A stretch of 64,000 nt of DNA. Source: Tubiluchus corallicola (lineage: Eukaryota; Priapulida; Priapulimorpha; Priapulimorphida; Tubiluchidae). Positions 38,001 through 53,000 of this stretch are shown piece after piece. The DNA is taken from positions 92,130 to 156,129 of the forward strand of contig JAQGDQ010000520.1 in NCBI GenBank assembly GCA_030141605.1. Reading direction: 5' to 3'. How positions within the stretch are numbered: the first letter of the stretch is position 1; every line of letters begins with the position of its first letter. The notes under the pieces were generated by a model that did no database searches, was not told the DNA's origin, and worked only from the letters and a program-made list of their open reading frames with translations. The position numbers and the translations under genes were made by a program.

Positions 38001-41000
38001 AGTCATGGAGGAAGTGCTACTTACATACCCATGGAAGCAGGCTATCACAAGGTAATTTTTAATAATTATTAATACATTTTTTTCTTAAAAAGATGCTGGA
38101 TGAAGTATTGATACTTTAGCGTAATAGCAAGAAAATGTGTTTGTGATAATAGGACCCAGAATGGCACTGAGAACCAAGTTCTACTGACCTAATTTTTTTC
38201 GTTTACGGGAAAATAAGGAATTTCTAATATGTACCTTTCTAATATTTTTTAACCATTAAATGCCTTAGAAATGATATTTTAAAACTGTGATAATATTACT
38301 TTAATCCATACCTCGCGCATCCATTAGCCTTGTTTAGAGCGATTTTTGTGTTGGAAAATGAGTGTTTGTGTTTTCGTAACGGTTTGCTGAAAAGAGAAGT
38401 GATAACAAATATATGCAGTGCACAATGATGTAGTTACACTTTTATTATACTGTTATTAAGTAGGTGTATAAAATATAAGCAGTGCACAATGATGTAGTTA
38501 CACTTTTATTATACTTTTATTAAGTAAGTGTACTATTATCAACATGTTCTGCTTGTTCTTTGCAGATTATTGTTTACTGCGATGATCAGATCATCAGTGA
38601 TTGCCCAGTTGACGTTAGAGTCCTTGCCGATGTGAACAAAGTCACTTGTATGGGTGCGGACAAGTGTGCTGTTGGAGCAACTGCCGAATTTGTGGTAAAA
38701 ATTAAAATTGGATGAATGTTTAAGTTTGGAATAACGTCAATTTTTGTGCTTTTAACAAAGCACATAATTTTAATCTGTGTTATAAGAATAGAGAAATAGT
38801 GAATGAAATAATATCGTTTTGTGACAAAAAACTAAAGTAAACTAAACTAAACCAATATCCTGTTGCCCCTGGGTTCATCGACTTCACGAACTAGGACCAG
38901 ACAACCATTGCTGCCTTAGTGTGGTCTACAAAACCCTTAAAGTTACAGGATCAGTCATATAAAAAAAACACAAACACATAAGATAAATTGATATGGGGGT
39001 GGACAGTATAGTGTGTAAATGAATAATTTTTATGTAAATGTAGTTTTTCACAAAATAGCACAACTAACTTACCTTGCTAGAAGATTGTCGAGTCCTGGGC
39101 ATATTATTTATAGGTTCATGAAAATGGTGCCGGTCAGGGCGAAGTGACCGTCGAAGCTCAATCACCGCTTGGATTTTTAATTCCTTGCCAAGTTACACCA
39201 CGTGGTCACAATACTTGGATTGCAAATTTTTCTCCTACCGAACCAGGTATAATTTAATTATTTCTAATCTTCATTTCAAAATTGCTATTAATGACAGTGG
39301 AATTCACAATTATTAAATTGTAATTAATTTAACCAAGTATAATATACGTGTTAATTATTTGTTTGTTATATTTATTGCAAGTATGTCATTTAATGGTAGG
39401 ACATCACAATTATTGTTTTGATTTTTTGCAATCAAACTGCAATGAAAGGAAGAAAATTGAACTCGGGGCCTTTGGATTACAAGTCATATTGCATGACTGC
39501 TAAGGAACTATCCCCCTTGTGACCAAAGCAGCTGTGATAGCTACTCGTGTATTTAGGCCATCTATGGTCTAATTTACTTACAAAAATTGAAATGTTGGAT
39601 TGATTCATAAGCTATTAACTGTGATTGAATTAAGGTCTGCTTTGATCACTAAGTGTGTGTATTGTTTGGCAGCATTATACTGTGTGATACAAAGATCTTG
39701 GTTGTAATTCAGGTTCACTTCTGGTTCTTTCATGAGGTTCTTTCAGTCATGTCTAGTTAAAAGACTTGTTAGTAATTAACCACCATTAGTAATGTTGAAT
39801 CATTAATAATCATTTAAATAATTTATGCCATAAATAAATAAAAAAATTTAAGTAGTTAGAAATTACTCTAGCGCGAGTATAGTATCACTTGGAAAATGTA
39901 GGATTGATTGATGAGATACTAAGTATTAATTAAGACCTACCATAATCGAAATGTTCCTTGTTCTGACTTTTTAGAATTTCCTTCTTTAGAACAAAATTTG
40001 ATGTGAAAAATTTAATAATTGTGTGTTTATTCTATTATTGCGCAATCATTTATACGGATAACAGTTAATCTTCTTTGAATGCGTGCAAAACAATAAAATT
40101 AAAGCGAGCACTTGTAGGCTTGCAAATATTTTTATCAATAAGAGGTGGAATAAATAAGTGAATATGGATAACCCGTCTCGTGGTAATGGTTTTACGTTTT
40201 TAGGTGAATGGAAGATTGCTGTGAAGTTCGATGGTCAAGAAGTTCGTGGAAGTCCTTTTCCATGTGATGCTTTTGATGCTTCCGGTGTTGTAATCAGTGG
40301 ACTTACAAGTAAGAATGTTTTTATTATTGTTTGGCATAAATTTTGTTCTTGATGTATCAGCCTGGTAATAAATTGCTCAGTTATCGTGAAGGTCTTTCTG
40401 GTTACTTTTTCGGGCAAAGTATTGCATTGTTTGCTGAAGAAAATTGATTGCAGATGCAAATTTTAGGTGGCATAGCTGGCACTCCAATGACTTTGGTTGC
40501 TGACACCTCATCGGCTGGTAAAGGAGAAATATCCTGCCAGGTATCTTACCAAGGTCGCAATATACCGGTACGGATTGAAACTAGGGGACCACACCACTAT
40601 GGACTTGTTTTTACTCCGCAAGGTGGAGGCCGGCACAAAGTCACAGTCTTTTATAATGGAAAAGAAATCATTGGTAAGAACAGCTACATTCATTATATAT
40701 TAAGACAAATTAAAAAGAAATGTTTTTGCTAACCAGTATTCATTAGCATCTAGTGACTGTTCTGTCAACTCAGATCAAGTCAATCGCGAGTACGTTCATT
40801 ATTTTTATCAGTAAAAAAGTACTTGTAGTTCATTTTTGATTTGTCTTAATAATCTTTTGGTATAATGTTCAAGTACTTGGATGTGCAAGTCTTTAATGAA
40901 ATTTGTGAAGAAACAATGTATCTAAATTGTTGGTTAGTGTATTCGTGAACACCATCCTATCTGCGTTCTGCATCTGACAGAGAGTATAGTTGTAAAAAAA

Positions 41001-44000
41001 TCCTGTATTTATTAATAATACAATTAATTATTATATGCATAAATTTATTTTATAATCGGTGATGACTTTCTGTTCCAGGTTCTCCATATTACATCGAGGC
41101 AACAGACACTTCAACTGCGAAGGTATCAGGAGATGGCTTGAAAATGGCTGCTGTTGGTCGTGTATCTACATTCTTAGTTGACACACCACATATTAATAAA
41201 AATGATTTAGCTGTTACTGTAGCAGGTGCAATATATTTTTTAAATAATCCCCTTTTTCATACTTTATTGCTGTATTTACATGTCTTGTTAAATTTTTATA
41301 AACAGTATAGTGAGTTGAAAAATGATTTGTAATGTTGGTTGTTGTTATTACATGAATTTTTTTGTGATTCGATGGTCCAAAACTTTTGCTATATCATTTA
41401 AATGCACGGCAATTGCTCTTCAGTAAAGCGTATTGCAGCTCGCGTCAGATCAGTTGCCAGTTTCTGCTTCATATCGAGGTCTACATCATTTTTTATGCAG
41501 TATGAATGTCTTCCTTAAAATATTTAAAAGGTTTTAGATTTTATCAGATATTTTCGTTTCCTTCAGATCCTTTTGGAAGGCAGTTACCTGTGAAGTTGCT
41601 TGACAGAGGTGGTGGTACTTATGAAGCGGAATATACAGCCCGTGAGACAGGTACTTCCTACTTTGATTGTATAATTACTAATGAATATGAAAATGTTTTA
41701 TTTTAAATCATATCTGCTTATTATCTAATTAGTGGGCAAGAGAAACCTAGATAAATTTTCGGTTTGTCTACACAAATTAACATACAACAGGTTAATTTAT
41801 GCAGAGCTTGTAAAATTTTTGTTTATATTGTATTTGAACGATTATAACAGTATATTCATTTCGTGTATAATTGTAGGTGAACACACTGTAGAGGTGAAGT
41901 TGCACAATCGCAATGTAACAAACAGTCCGTGGAGGTGCCAGGCATACGATGCTAGCAAGATTGTTGTTTCTAACATTCCAACTCACACTAAGGAAAAATC
42001 TGTTACATTCAACAGTAAGTGTATAACAATAATCATAATACCAGTAAATGAAAACTATTGCCATTTCACTACCGCCTTGAACTGTGTGAACTGCAAAAGT
42101 GGTTTGTATCTTCCACCTGATAAATAGTTAAAAAGAAAGACAAATTTTCGTGTTTTATAAACCAATGAGGTTGTTGTTTAGCATATATTTGCTGCAAATC
42201 TGATATTACTTGTTTCAGTCTATGCTGTATTTCATTGTTGTTGGACTGTTTATATCACGGAATTGTATTATATCAGGAACTACATAGGCTCATGAGGTTA
42301 TGCGTTTATGCAATTAAACCAAGCTTAGATCGACTTGCGACACAATCCAACTAACCTCAACTGACACGCTCAGGTTGACTACGACTGATTTCCAGCAACT
42401 GCCTGCAACTAGCAAAATACGAGTTCCGGCGAGTTGCAACACTGCTCAAGTCGACTACGACTGAGCACATAAGCAAATGAAAAAAATCTCTAACCAGATC
42501 ATGTGATCAAACCACAATCATTAGCTTGAAAATAATATAGTGATCTCCTGAGACTTGACATGGTCATAATCATAAAAAAGACAAAATGCCTTTTAAATTT
42601 CAAAAACTTTTTTTCCAGAAGCTTTCATCCTTCATAGACTTCATCAGCTGTAGGGCAGAGATACATTAATAAAAATCATAAAAATTACAGATAAAACTAC
42701 ATGTAAAGTACATTCAAATAAGGGTTACAAAATTCATTATGAAGCTGTATAATAAAACCTAAAGTAGAAGAAACTTTGCAATTACTATTCAAGGAAAAAC
42801 AAAATCAAAATGAAACTGCTGACAAATGCACCTGAAATCTGTGTTTTTGAGATTTAAAGGGCATTTTGTCTTTATGATTAAATTCACAATCATCATGAAA
42901 TAATGCTCAGGTCAAAAGTGGGTGGATACCGTTTGCCGCGAGTCAAACCTAAGCAAGTCGCTAGAACTGAGTTGCGTTGTGTTGCTTCGTAAGCTTGTTT
43001 ATGTTGACTGGATATACTCGGAATTAGTGGCTCCTGTTGCAGCTAATTGCCTAATCTTCTTCAGTTGCATTGCATGGCAAGGACGATCTAAACCTGCTCA
43101 CAATCTAGTGCCAGTTTTCAATAAATTTTAGTTAATGAAATTATATTACTAATGTTCATTGAATATTGGCATTTGGTCAGTACTTGCATTTAAAATTTTC
43201 CTCTAGTTGATGCATCTAGGGCTGGTTCAGGCAGCTTGGAAATCATGGTCAATGATGGTATGGAGGAATGCTTGGTGCAGAATGTCGGAAATCAGAAGTT
43301 TCTTGCTACATTTGAAACAAAACCTGCAAAAACGTACACAATTGACATGAAATTTAATCATGATGTGGTATCAGGTATGATTGTTATATCCGCATTGTGC
43401 GCGTTGTAGTGTACTGAGACTTGAGTCTTTGATGAATATTTAAATAGTTTAACTTTTCAACAATTTTGGAATTGGTGTGATAATAAAGAAAGTGACTAGT
43501 ATGTGTTTCCAGAAATTGTTAATTCAGATTTTGTGCACAAAAAAAATTTATATTGTATGCGTAACAATAAGCTTCACAACTAATAGATAATCTTTTGTGC
43601 AGCTATTTATTTAATAATTACGTTACATCATTATTTAATTAAATCATCATGGCAGTGTGAAATTGTCAAACTGATAACTTAAAGAAATCTAGATCTAATA
43701 TCTCTGAAAGTTCATCTTGGCCACTATGTATTTGAATGAAATTTTGTTCATCTAATTCAAGATGTTTAACCAAATTACAGGCAGTCCATGGAAAGTGAAT
43801 ACAATGGACCATAACAGAGTGAGAGTGGAAGACTTTGAACAGAGAGTGTACGGCGTAAATGAACCAGCTACATTTAAAGTGAACACTGCTGATGCAGGCG
43901 AAGGAGATTTAACGGCAAACTTGAAAGGTCTGTCCCTGGAAAGTAATGACACAGGAGTAATGCTAGAAGTAGTATTCTAGGGTGCCATACGTACACTTCT

Positions 44001-47000
44001 AAATAAATTTAACATTTGATTATTGTTAATGCGTAAAAAAGCTAATGGTAAGTTCTTATGTTTTAGCTCCCTCTGGCGTCAGTAGGCCATGTCATGTGTA
44101 CGAGACCAAGCCTGGACAACACAACGTAGAATTCACTGCTGTTGAACCAGGTAAAACAATACTGATAGATTTTGATAATGCCTTATTAATGTGTAACTGT
44201 AACTATATAAAGTAGAAAACTGAGTTTTATGTATCTTTTTGTAGCAGACGCACTGAATCACTTTATGAATTCTCCATTTGCATTTTTTCTACGATTTCTC
44301 GTGTTCAAAAATATGCAGCTTACAGACCTCTATAATTTAATTGGTTGTATAAACAGGTATGCATTCTTTGGATGTACTGTTTGGCGGTCATCACATTCCA
44401 GGATCTCCATATAGTCTGAAAGCATACGACCCTTCCGAGATCCATGTTTCTGGACTCCAGCATGGTGGAATTGGTGGCACGGTAAATACTCCAAAAGTTT
44501 TCACTGGTACGTTGCCTCTATATGTCAAACAGATAATTTAATTTAATTAAATTACTTCATATAACGTACTGTTTCCCTTAATTTTGCAACTTTGAAAGCT
44601 ATATAATAAATCTCAGTTTGGTGAGGATCTGTTCATCTTAGGTGCATCCGTTATGCAACATAGTACCACTCATAATTTGATGCCATGTTCCTTGATCTGC
44701 TGCCACATGCTAAGTATTCATGTTGTTTAAGTCAAGTGCAATATTTAATGTTTTTCTTCAGTACATCCAAATATGTGGCCAGCTGTCCTTCTCTTGATTT
44801 CTTCCCAGGTATTAGTGCTTGATGTAATGCTGTAGTAAGTTGAGAATCCTGTAGGGATCTAATGACATGTCCAACCCATCTAAACCGCCGCTACTGTGTG
44901 ACCTCGCTCCATTCCTTCTTTGTTAAATCATATAAATCCTGATTTGAGAGTTTCTTTGGCCAATTTATACCCAACATTTTTCTGTACAGACGTCTTTAGA
45001 AAGCATGCATTCTTCTAGGTAGCTTTGGTTCCTCTGGATCTGTTGCAGTATTATGGATGTGCAGTTGTTTCAGTATTTACAGCAGATATTATTATTTATT
45101 CCATTGTGACTCATCAACATTTTTCTCTCCTCATACTATTCTTGTATGCCCTTGCTTAATACATGGTCTGCTCTTGCTTGTCTTTGAGTGAACCAAACTT
45201 TTTCATTGACGAATACTTGTGAATCCAGTAAGTCCTCACTTAGTGACGCAAATACCTTTCATGAAAAATGCAACGTTAATCGAAACATTATTAAACGAAA
45301 CCAAGATGTCTATACAAAGTAATGTAAAAGAATTGAGATACTTTCCAGAGGCAAAATTCAATGCTAGTTAAGTCATGTAAATTAAATGTGTTATTATTCA
45401 TACTTTTAATAATTAATTTCTTTTTGCTTTCTTGAAAATACCTACCTTTCTTACCAATATCTAACTAGTATTAACGCTGAAGCCTAGCTATGCAGTTAGC
45501 AGTTGAACACTGCACCGCAAAAGCCAAGTTCTCTGAGGCCTTGAGACAATTTGTTCTATGCTATTGTACCAACAGGCCGCAGGCAAAATTCCTTGCATAA
45601 AGTTTGCTCTCGGTTGCCCACAAATAGATCTCGCTTTATACAAGTGGCTAGCAGTTAGTTGGGAAGCGAAAATATAAATAATAATTGTACTGCTTTATGT
45701 TACTGGTGTGTTTTTAGAACAGAATAAAGCAGTATGTACTATTTTAATGCTTGAAATTGGGTAAAAATTTTGTTGATAAAATAAAAAATGGCTTAAGCAA
45801 AGTAGAAAATTGGAGTTAAAATGAAACATGCGTTGTTATGTGAGAAAAAGGTGTTGGATGTCTGCTAAACAGGGAGTCGTTGAGCGAGGTCTTACTGTAA
45901 TTACTGTAATTCTTCTCTTTTCGTTGTAGTTGATGCCTCACAAGCTGGACATGGCAACTTGGAGATCATGGTCAATAATGGCTACGTTGAGTGCCAAGCT
46001 CAATCCATTGGACATCAGAAATTTCGGGCATCATTTGTGCCTAAACAAGCGAAACAACACACTGTTGATATAAAGTTTAATGGCAAGCTTGTACACGGTA
46101 TGTACTGCTCTCAACTATTTTTTCTATTTTAAAAATATCAGCTTTGCTAAATAGCTGTCATTGCTGTTACATTAGTTGGATTTGGTAATAATAAAACTAA
46201 GCATCTCTTCAATAACATTCTGCAGGTAGTCCTTGGAGTTTCGATGTAATAGATCCATCTGTGATTACTGTATCTGGGGATGGTATTCGTAGTGTTATGC
46301 TGAACAAACCAACCTGGTTTGACGTAAATCACGGCACCCTGAGCCCTGATAACCTTGAAGTCAAGATGACAAGTACGTTTCTAATAATATTATTGCTGTA
46401 ATTATATAATTTTTATGAAAGTTCATTTACCTTAATCATAATAATAAAAAGTAATATGATATATGTGTTTAATAAATATAATTAGAAACAACAGAGTTAA
46501 TTGGTATAAAGCAATATTACTTAAGGCATTTTAAATGAATTTGAGAAATAAACATTCAGGGTAGCAAACTGAGTATCCCTGAATATGTTATAGACAAAGT
46601 TTTGTTCATTTTATTTGATATATTGTTTTTCTGTATAGCTCCTTCAGGATTGGAAAAGAGTCTTCCATTTAGAGAAGTCAAGCACGGTGTAAGTAGAGTC
46701 GACTACACAATGACAGAACCTGGTACGTTTGTTTTTTAATTTTAATCTGTTAATCAATTTCGCTCTCTGCATTCATTGGTTGCAACTTGTTTTTTTAATA
46801 TTTTCTAGGTAAAAAAGTTTTGTTGAAAATGTTTTTTTATTTAAAATCGATTGATTACTAGGTTATCACACATTGGAAGTAAGCTATGCTGGTGAACATG
46901 CAATGGGCAGCCCATTTAGCATTCGTCCATTTAATCCAGCGGACATTAAAGTCACCGACATGCCCAGAAGTTGTAACTTGGGGGATGCTGTCACTTTTAC

Positions 47001-50000
47001 AGGTAAACATATAATTTTTTATGACTACTTTGCTTTTTTCAGCATTTAGGACGGTGTGTCCTAATGGCACTTTGTTGTAAAGTCTAGTGCAGCCAGTTTT
47101 ACACAATAGAAACAGATTTGTGAGTAATCATAATATCAGTGTAAAAATGTACAAGCTTGGAAGTACACATGTAGCATTATTTTGCTTGCAAGATTATATT
47201 TCGGTTTTGTAAACCAGCCGACAGATTTTTAGAATTTTTTTGTTTTTTTTTAATTTTTACCTGTATTTTTCAGCATCATAAGAAGTAACAGCTTGTAATA
47301 ATTTTCAATGAGGTAATTTTTTTTAAATTGATAAGTTCTGACCCTGAACAGTCTTGTCGACATGGATTTTCATCCTGCTGTTACTTTTAGTGGATGCATC
47401 AAAGGCCGGATCTGGTAATTTGGAGATAATGGTCAACGGTGGTCAAGTTGATTGTGAAGTACAGGATTTGGGGCATCAGCGATTCCGTGCTCGATTTCTG
47501 CCCGAGGAAGCTATACCTCATACTGTAGACATGACTTTCAACACGTACAATGTACCAGGTATCTTTTTTACTATTTTTAACAGTTATTTATTAAATCTTT
47601 GTTGTTTTAATTTCCTTATTTCAGACTTGCATTTTAGATGTTTGTACTCGTAAATCATTTTAATCTTTCTTTCTGATAGGAAGTCCCTGGGAAATTTCTG
47701 TAGAGGAAAAAGACTTAAGTGGTATCAAGGCATTTGGCGAGGGTCTTCACTCAGCGCAAATAAATCGGTTACAGTCATTTAGTGTGGACACTGGAAGACT
47801 AAAGGCTTCAAATATTACTGCACAACTAAGAGGTACTAAGGTCATATAAGTTAAATCCTTTGGTTTCTTTTTGCAGTATTTCTAATTCAAAGTTAATGTT
47901 TAAATGAGCTATTGCTGCATTAGATTATTTTTTGCAGCTCCTAGTGGTCGAATTGATGAAGCGGATGTTGTAGAAACAGGACCAAGTCGATACCAGGTTG
48001 AATATACCTGCAGAGAACCAGGTACGGCATGTAGACGTAGTGTTTTAACAAATCACTTTCTGATGTTACAACACACATCACTATTTTTCGTTTTTCTTTG
48101 CGATTTCTCGTGGTATTGAACAGATAATAATTATGTTAAATAATTTGTCTCAGTCTTCCTTCTTTTTTTAGTCAGGAAATCCAGAAAAAATAGGAGACAA
48201 ATTAACTATTGATTCCTGTTGTGCAACAACTTTTGAAAGCATAAACCCGCTTAATATTTTATGTATGTATTTCTGCGACAGGTACTCATTATCTGGATGT
48301 GAAATATGGAGGTATCCACATCAATGGCAGTCCGTTCATGATCAAAGTGGCTGATCCAGGATTAATTCGCGTCGATTTACCCGAGAAGTTGACTGGATTC
48401 GTTGACAAACCTATATTTTTTAGCGGTTTGTTAACATTATGTATTCCCACACTTTACTCTTTCAACAGTCTTTCTTTACTAGCAACACTTTGTATGCATT
48501 CAGCTATTTCATGAGGTTTAAGATGCTGTTCTTTAACAGCTTCGTTATTTTTTAATTTACTAAAACTTCAAGTTACTGTCTATTTTAGTTGATGCCTCTC
48601 AAGCTGGATCTGGAAATCTAGAGATCATGGTTAACAGGGGCCAGGTATACTGTGAAACTCAGAACCTTGGCAACCAGAGATTCAGAGCGTCATTTGTACC
48701 TCGTGAGCCAATAGTACACACACTAGAGATGAAATTTGATGGACAACCATTAAAAGGTTTTTATGTTTTGTTGTAAATTCTTCGTATCATTTGAATAATC
48801 ACTCATTTCAATAATGGCTTTTTATTTATCATTACTTTCAATGACATCTTTGTTTTTAAATACTTTGTTTTCTTGAAATTTTCTTTGCTTGTAATGATCA
48901 CGTGGTTTTTTCGATTCTGTAACAGTGAAAGAAAACGTCATTTCTTTGCAGTTTTTTGCAAAAAAATACTGTAAACTATAAAATGAATGCATTTCGGAAG
49001 TATTTGCGAATATTGCAATAAAAGTGTGATGCGATAAATTCGTGGCTCATAAATTGCACTTGCGATGTTTTGCCACTGGGTCCTTATAGCAATATGTCAG
49101 CTTCATTGGATGGTGCGTATTCAGTTTATAAAACCATAGGACACAAGGTAATGCTAGTAGTTAGTTTTGCTCGCAGCTGTTAGTGATCACCAAATGAATG
49201 GTACCACCCAACCATGTCACTTGCTATATGGTAAGTATCTATCAGGCAATGGTTTGTTGATGAAATACTGAGATTAATACTTGTAAATGCAAATGCTGAA
49301 AGCAAATTGTCATCATTTGGCTTAGAGACAGTGTTGTTTTCATCCATGCCATTAGTTTTGTTTACAATTACATAATTTCATTGCCTAGCCAATAATTATT
49401 TATGTAAGGCAATGTCTATTTCATTTGGAATGGTCCGTTATAAAAATATCTATTTTAAATAAGGCTTTGAAGCCCAGTTTGAAAAAAAATTACCTCAGGT
49501 GTATTTTATGTTGTTAATGTATACTTCAAAGTAAATGTATTTTACAATTTGACCTGCAGGCAGTCCATGGTCGTTTGAGATAGCCGATCCTAAACAGATG
49601 AGAGCATATGGAGAAGGGCTACAGAAGGCATCGTTAACAAAGATGTCTGAGTTTGAAATTGATACGCATGGAGTAGGAATAGGAAATTTAACAGCTGAGT
49701 TGTTGTGTACGTTTAAAATATTTTTGTATTTTCATTTTAACTTACATTGTAATTGTATCTTAACACCGAAGTAATCGCACACCTAGAGAAGCGAATGGTT
49801 TGGACTTGTCATTCTGCAGTATGTCTATATTCATTCTAAATATATTTTGATCTGCAGGAAGTTTAAAAAAATTTTGTATCTTCATTTTAACTTGCATTAT
49901 AATTGTAACATAACTGCATATTTAGAGAAGTGAATGTTCTGGACTTAGTACAGCATGTCTGTATTCATTTTAAATACATTTTGATCATTTATTAACAAAC

Positions 50001-53000
50001 TAGAAGAAACAGAGTTAACAATGTAGATTAGTAGCGTTACTAAATTGATTACTTCCTAATCTGCCTCAGCTATTTAGTAACTGTTTATGTTTTCTTAGCT
50101 CCAACAGGTGAACGGCAACCAATTCGCCTGACAGAGACGCCTAGGAAAGGTGTTTACAAAGCTGAATATGCAAGCAGACAACCAGGTATTACTGTTCGCA
50201 AAAAATTAAGAAACAAATCCTTTCTCTTTTTCTTCACTGTGTAGTTTCAGTAGCTGCACAAGTACTTCTGTTGATCCTTTGTTGTTTTTAATGATTTAAT
50301 GCTTGCAATATCTATTTAAAGCAAGATTTTAACTTTGTGTACGAGTTATAATGTCGTGTTTTTTTATTAGGCTGCAATGGCTTTCTGAAGTTGTTATATT
50401 TTCAGGTCTTTACACAATTGATTTGAGATACGCTGGTCAGTCAATTAGTAATAGCCCATATACCGTGAAAGCTTATGATCCAGGTTCTATTAGTGTTGAT
50501 ATGCCACCTGGTATCGGACTGGTGAATGTGCCTATTAAGTTTACTGGTATGTATAGTTCTTGTTCTGCTAATACTAAACATGTTAGTTGTTGTTTCATTT
50601 TTTAGAATAGATTTTCTAGTTATAGTCTGCATTGTTAGCTTTTTCATTCATTCTTATTTGGTGGATACTGTGTTAATTATTATCAGTCTTTTATCACTAT
50701 TTTTACTTGCTAAAAGGCTAATTACAATTAATTTTGATTCAATTTCTGCATATTGTAATGTTAATATTTCTGCAATGTGCTGTCAGATTTTATTATTTTA
50801 TTTATTAATCTGTCACAGATTCCAAGCTTAATGATACTTCTTGTGAATAAATCAAACGTTGTATACGTATTTGCTTTCAGTTGATGCTTCACAAGCTGGA
50901 TCAGGAAATCTGGAGATCATGGTTAATGGCGGTCAGGTTTACTGTGACGTACAAAATCTTGGCAGTCAACGATTCCGGGCTTCTTTCATTCCAGAGAAAG
51001 CCATAACTCACACTGTCGACATGAGATTTGATGGACAACCATTACGGGGTGAGATTTAAAAAAAACAAAAGCAAATAACTCCAAGTTTTGTTTATGAGAA
51101 CTGTTAGAGTGCACATTTGCCGATATTTTGTATTTTTGTACAGTAATTGCCGCTTAATAAAAACCACTGATAACAAAACCAGCCACATTGTTAGAACCAC
51201 ATTCAGGTATGGTCCAGAATTACCCACGTAGAAACTATTAAGAAAATTCGGTTAATAAAGCCAGTGCGCTGTTTAATAAGACCTCGTTTTTCAGTAATAG
51301 GTGAGAAAAATAGCAGTTAAAGTACATTTTGGTAGTTTACCTATTTTTAAGATATGCAGTTACAATTTAAATTCCCTAGATTCACCTCTTCTTAGTGTAA
51401 GTCACTCAGAAAGTTAACGTCGATTGTTTTGCTCTGCTTGCATATCTGATAGACTTTTGACTGTTGACTCAACTTGAATCACTGTTGTAAAATTGAATGC
51501 GAGTGAGCTGACTACACCATCTTTAATTGTACGAAATACCTTAAATTATGTCAGCCAACAGAAGTGCATGAGCAAATGTACAGGTTTTGCCAAAATGAAT
51601 TATAAAACTAACTACATGTAGGTAAAATTGACAGCTAATTAACAATATGATTTTACAGAACAGATTTAAAAAATAAAGGTGGGGAAGTGAACAGCTTTCG
51701 CATATGTGTGTTGTATGTACTGTATTAACTAAGATGAAGTGTTTACTTGTACTTTACCAAGTACGTGCGCTTGCAACAGGCGGCCCGCGTAGTAAAACCG
51801 CTGTTTATTAAGACCACCAATTGCTGGTCTTGTGATGGTGTCATGAAGTGGTACCTACTATATTTTTGGTTAGAATTGCGTGGTTTAATATGTGTAATTT
51901 AAATTTCATTTTATTACTCTGCATTCATAATGCAGTTTTTTACTTTAATTTTTTTTATTATTTATAATGTAATAGTCTTAGTGTTTATTTGTTTTCATGT
52001 ATGGTAAATGTAGGTGTGCATTTTTAATTTTCTTCTTTTTGTAACTTTGATTGCAGCCTAGCAGGTTGCAGAAAGTGTTCGAAAAAGTTTTTTCATGTTA
52101 AATTCATCTCTTTCCAGTAAATTATATGATTGTTTGCTTTAGTGGCATTTTTGTTTGATAGTACTACAGTTCTACTGTTTCAGTTATTTATTTTTTGTAT
52201 ATTCTACTCATTTTTGTTAGAAGCCATTGACTTTTAGTTTGACTACTCATAAGGTAAAATCTATTGTAGGAAGCCCATGGTCATTCAGAATCACTGATCC
52301 AAGACAAATCCGTGCTTATGGTGAAGGTTTACAAAAAGCTGCACTCGGTAAACCATGTGAGTTCAGCATTGATATGCATGGACTTGATACGGAAAATTTA
52401 AAAGCTGAATTACTTGGTAAGTTTTCTTTAATTTATTACAACTATCTTTGAAATTTTTTTGCTTTAAAAATATGTTGTAGTTTATATGTAACAATCTTTC
52501 TTGCTTTTTTGCATAAAATGAAACAGGCGCATATGTTCTAACTGCTGTTCATTTTGTACCTATAAGGAATGAGGCTGGACCAGATATGGATACGCTAATC
52601 TGACAATTTTTTGCGTCAATTTAACGGTGAATGTCAGTATACCAAGGAAATTCTTTTTCCCTAGAAATTCCTTAGTATTTTCACTTTGGAGCCGTAAGAG
52701 AACAATATCGAGAATTCAAATGTGATCTAGAATTGTGCTTCCAAATCCAGACGCATTGAAAGTTGATTCAATACATGCATCCTAACTATACATTTTTATC
52801 CTTAGCTAAGACTGCTTTCTAGATCCAAACAACTTGCACCTGTTTGTAATAGTGTACTGTGCTTAGAAGCATTACTTTCCTTAGCTTTTTCAGAATTAAG
52901 AGTAAAAACTGAAAATTAATTTTTAGTAAGTGTCAGATCAGATTAGATTACATGTAATTGTATGGTTAAACCAATTTTAATTTAATAATAATTTAAAATA

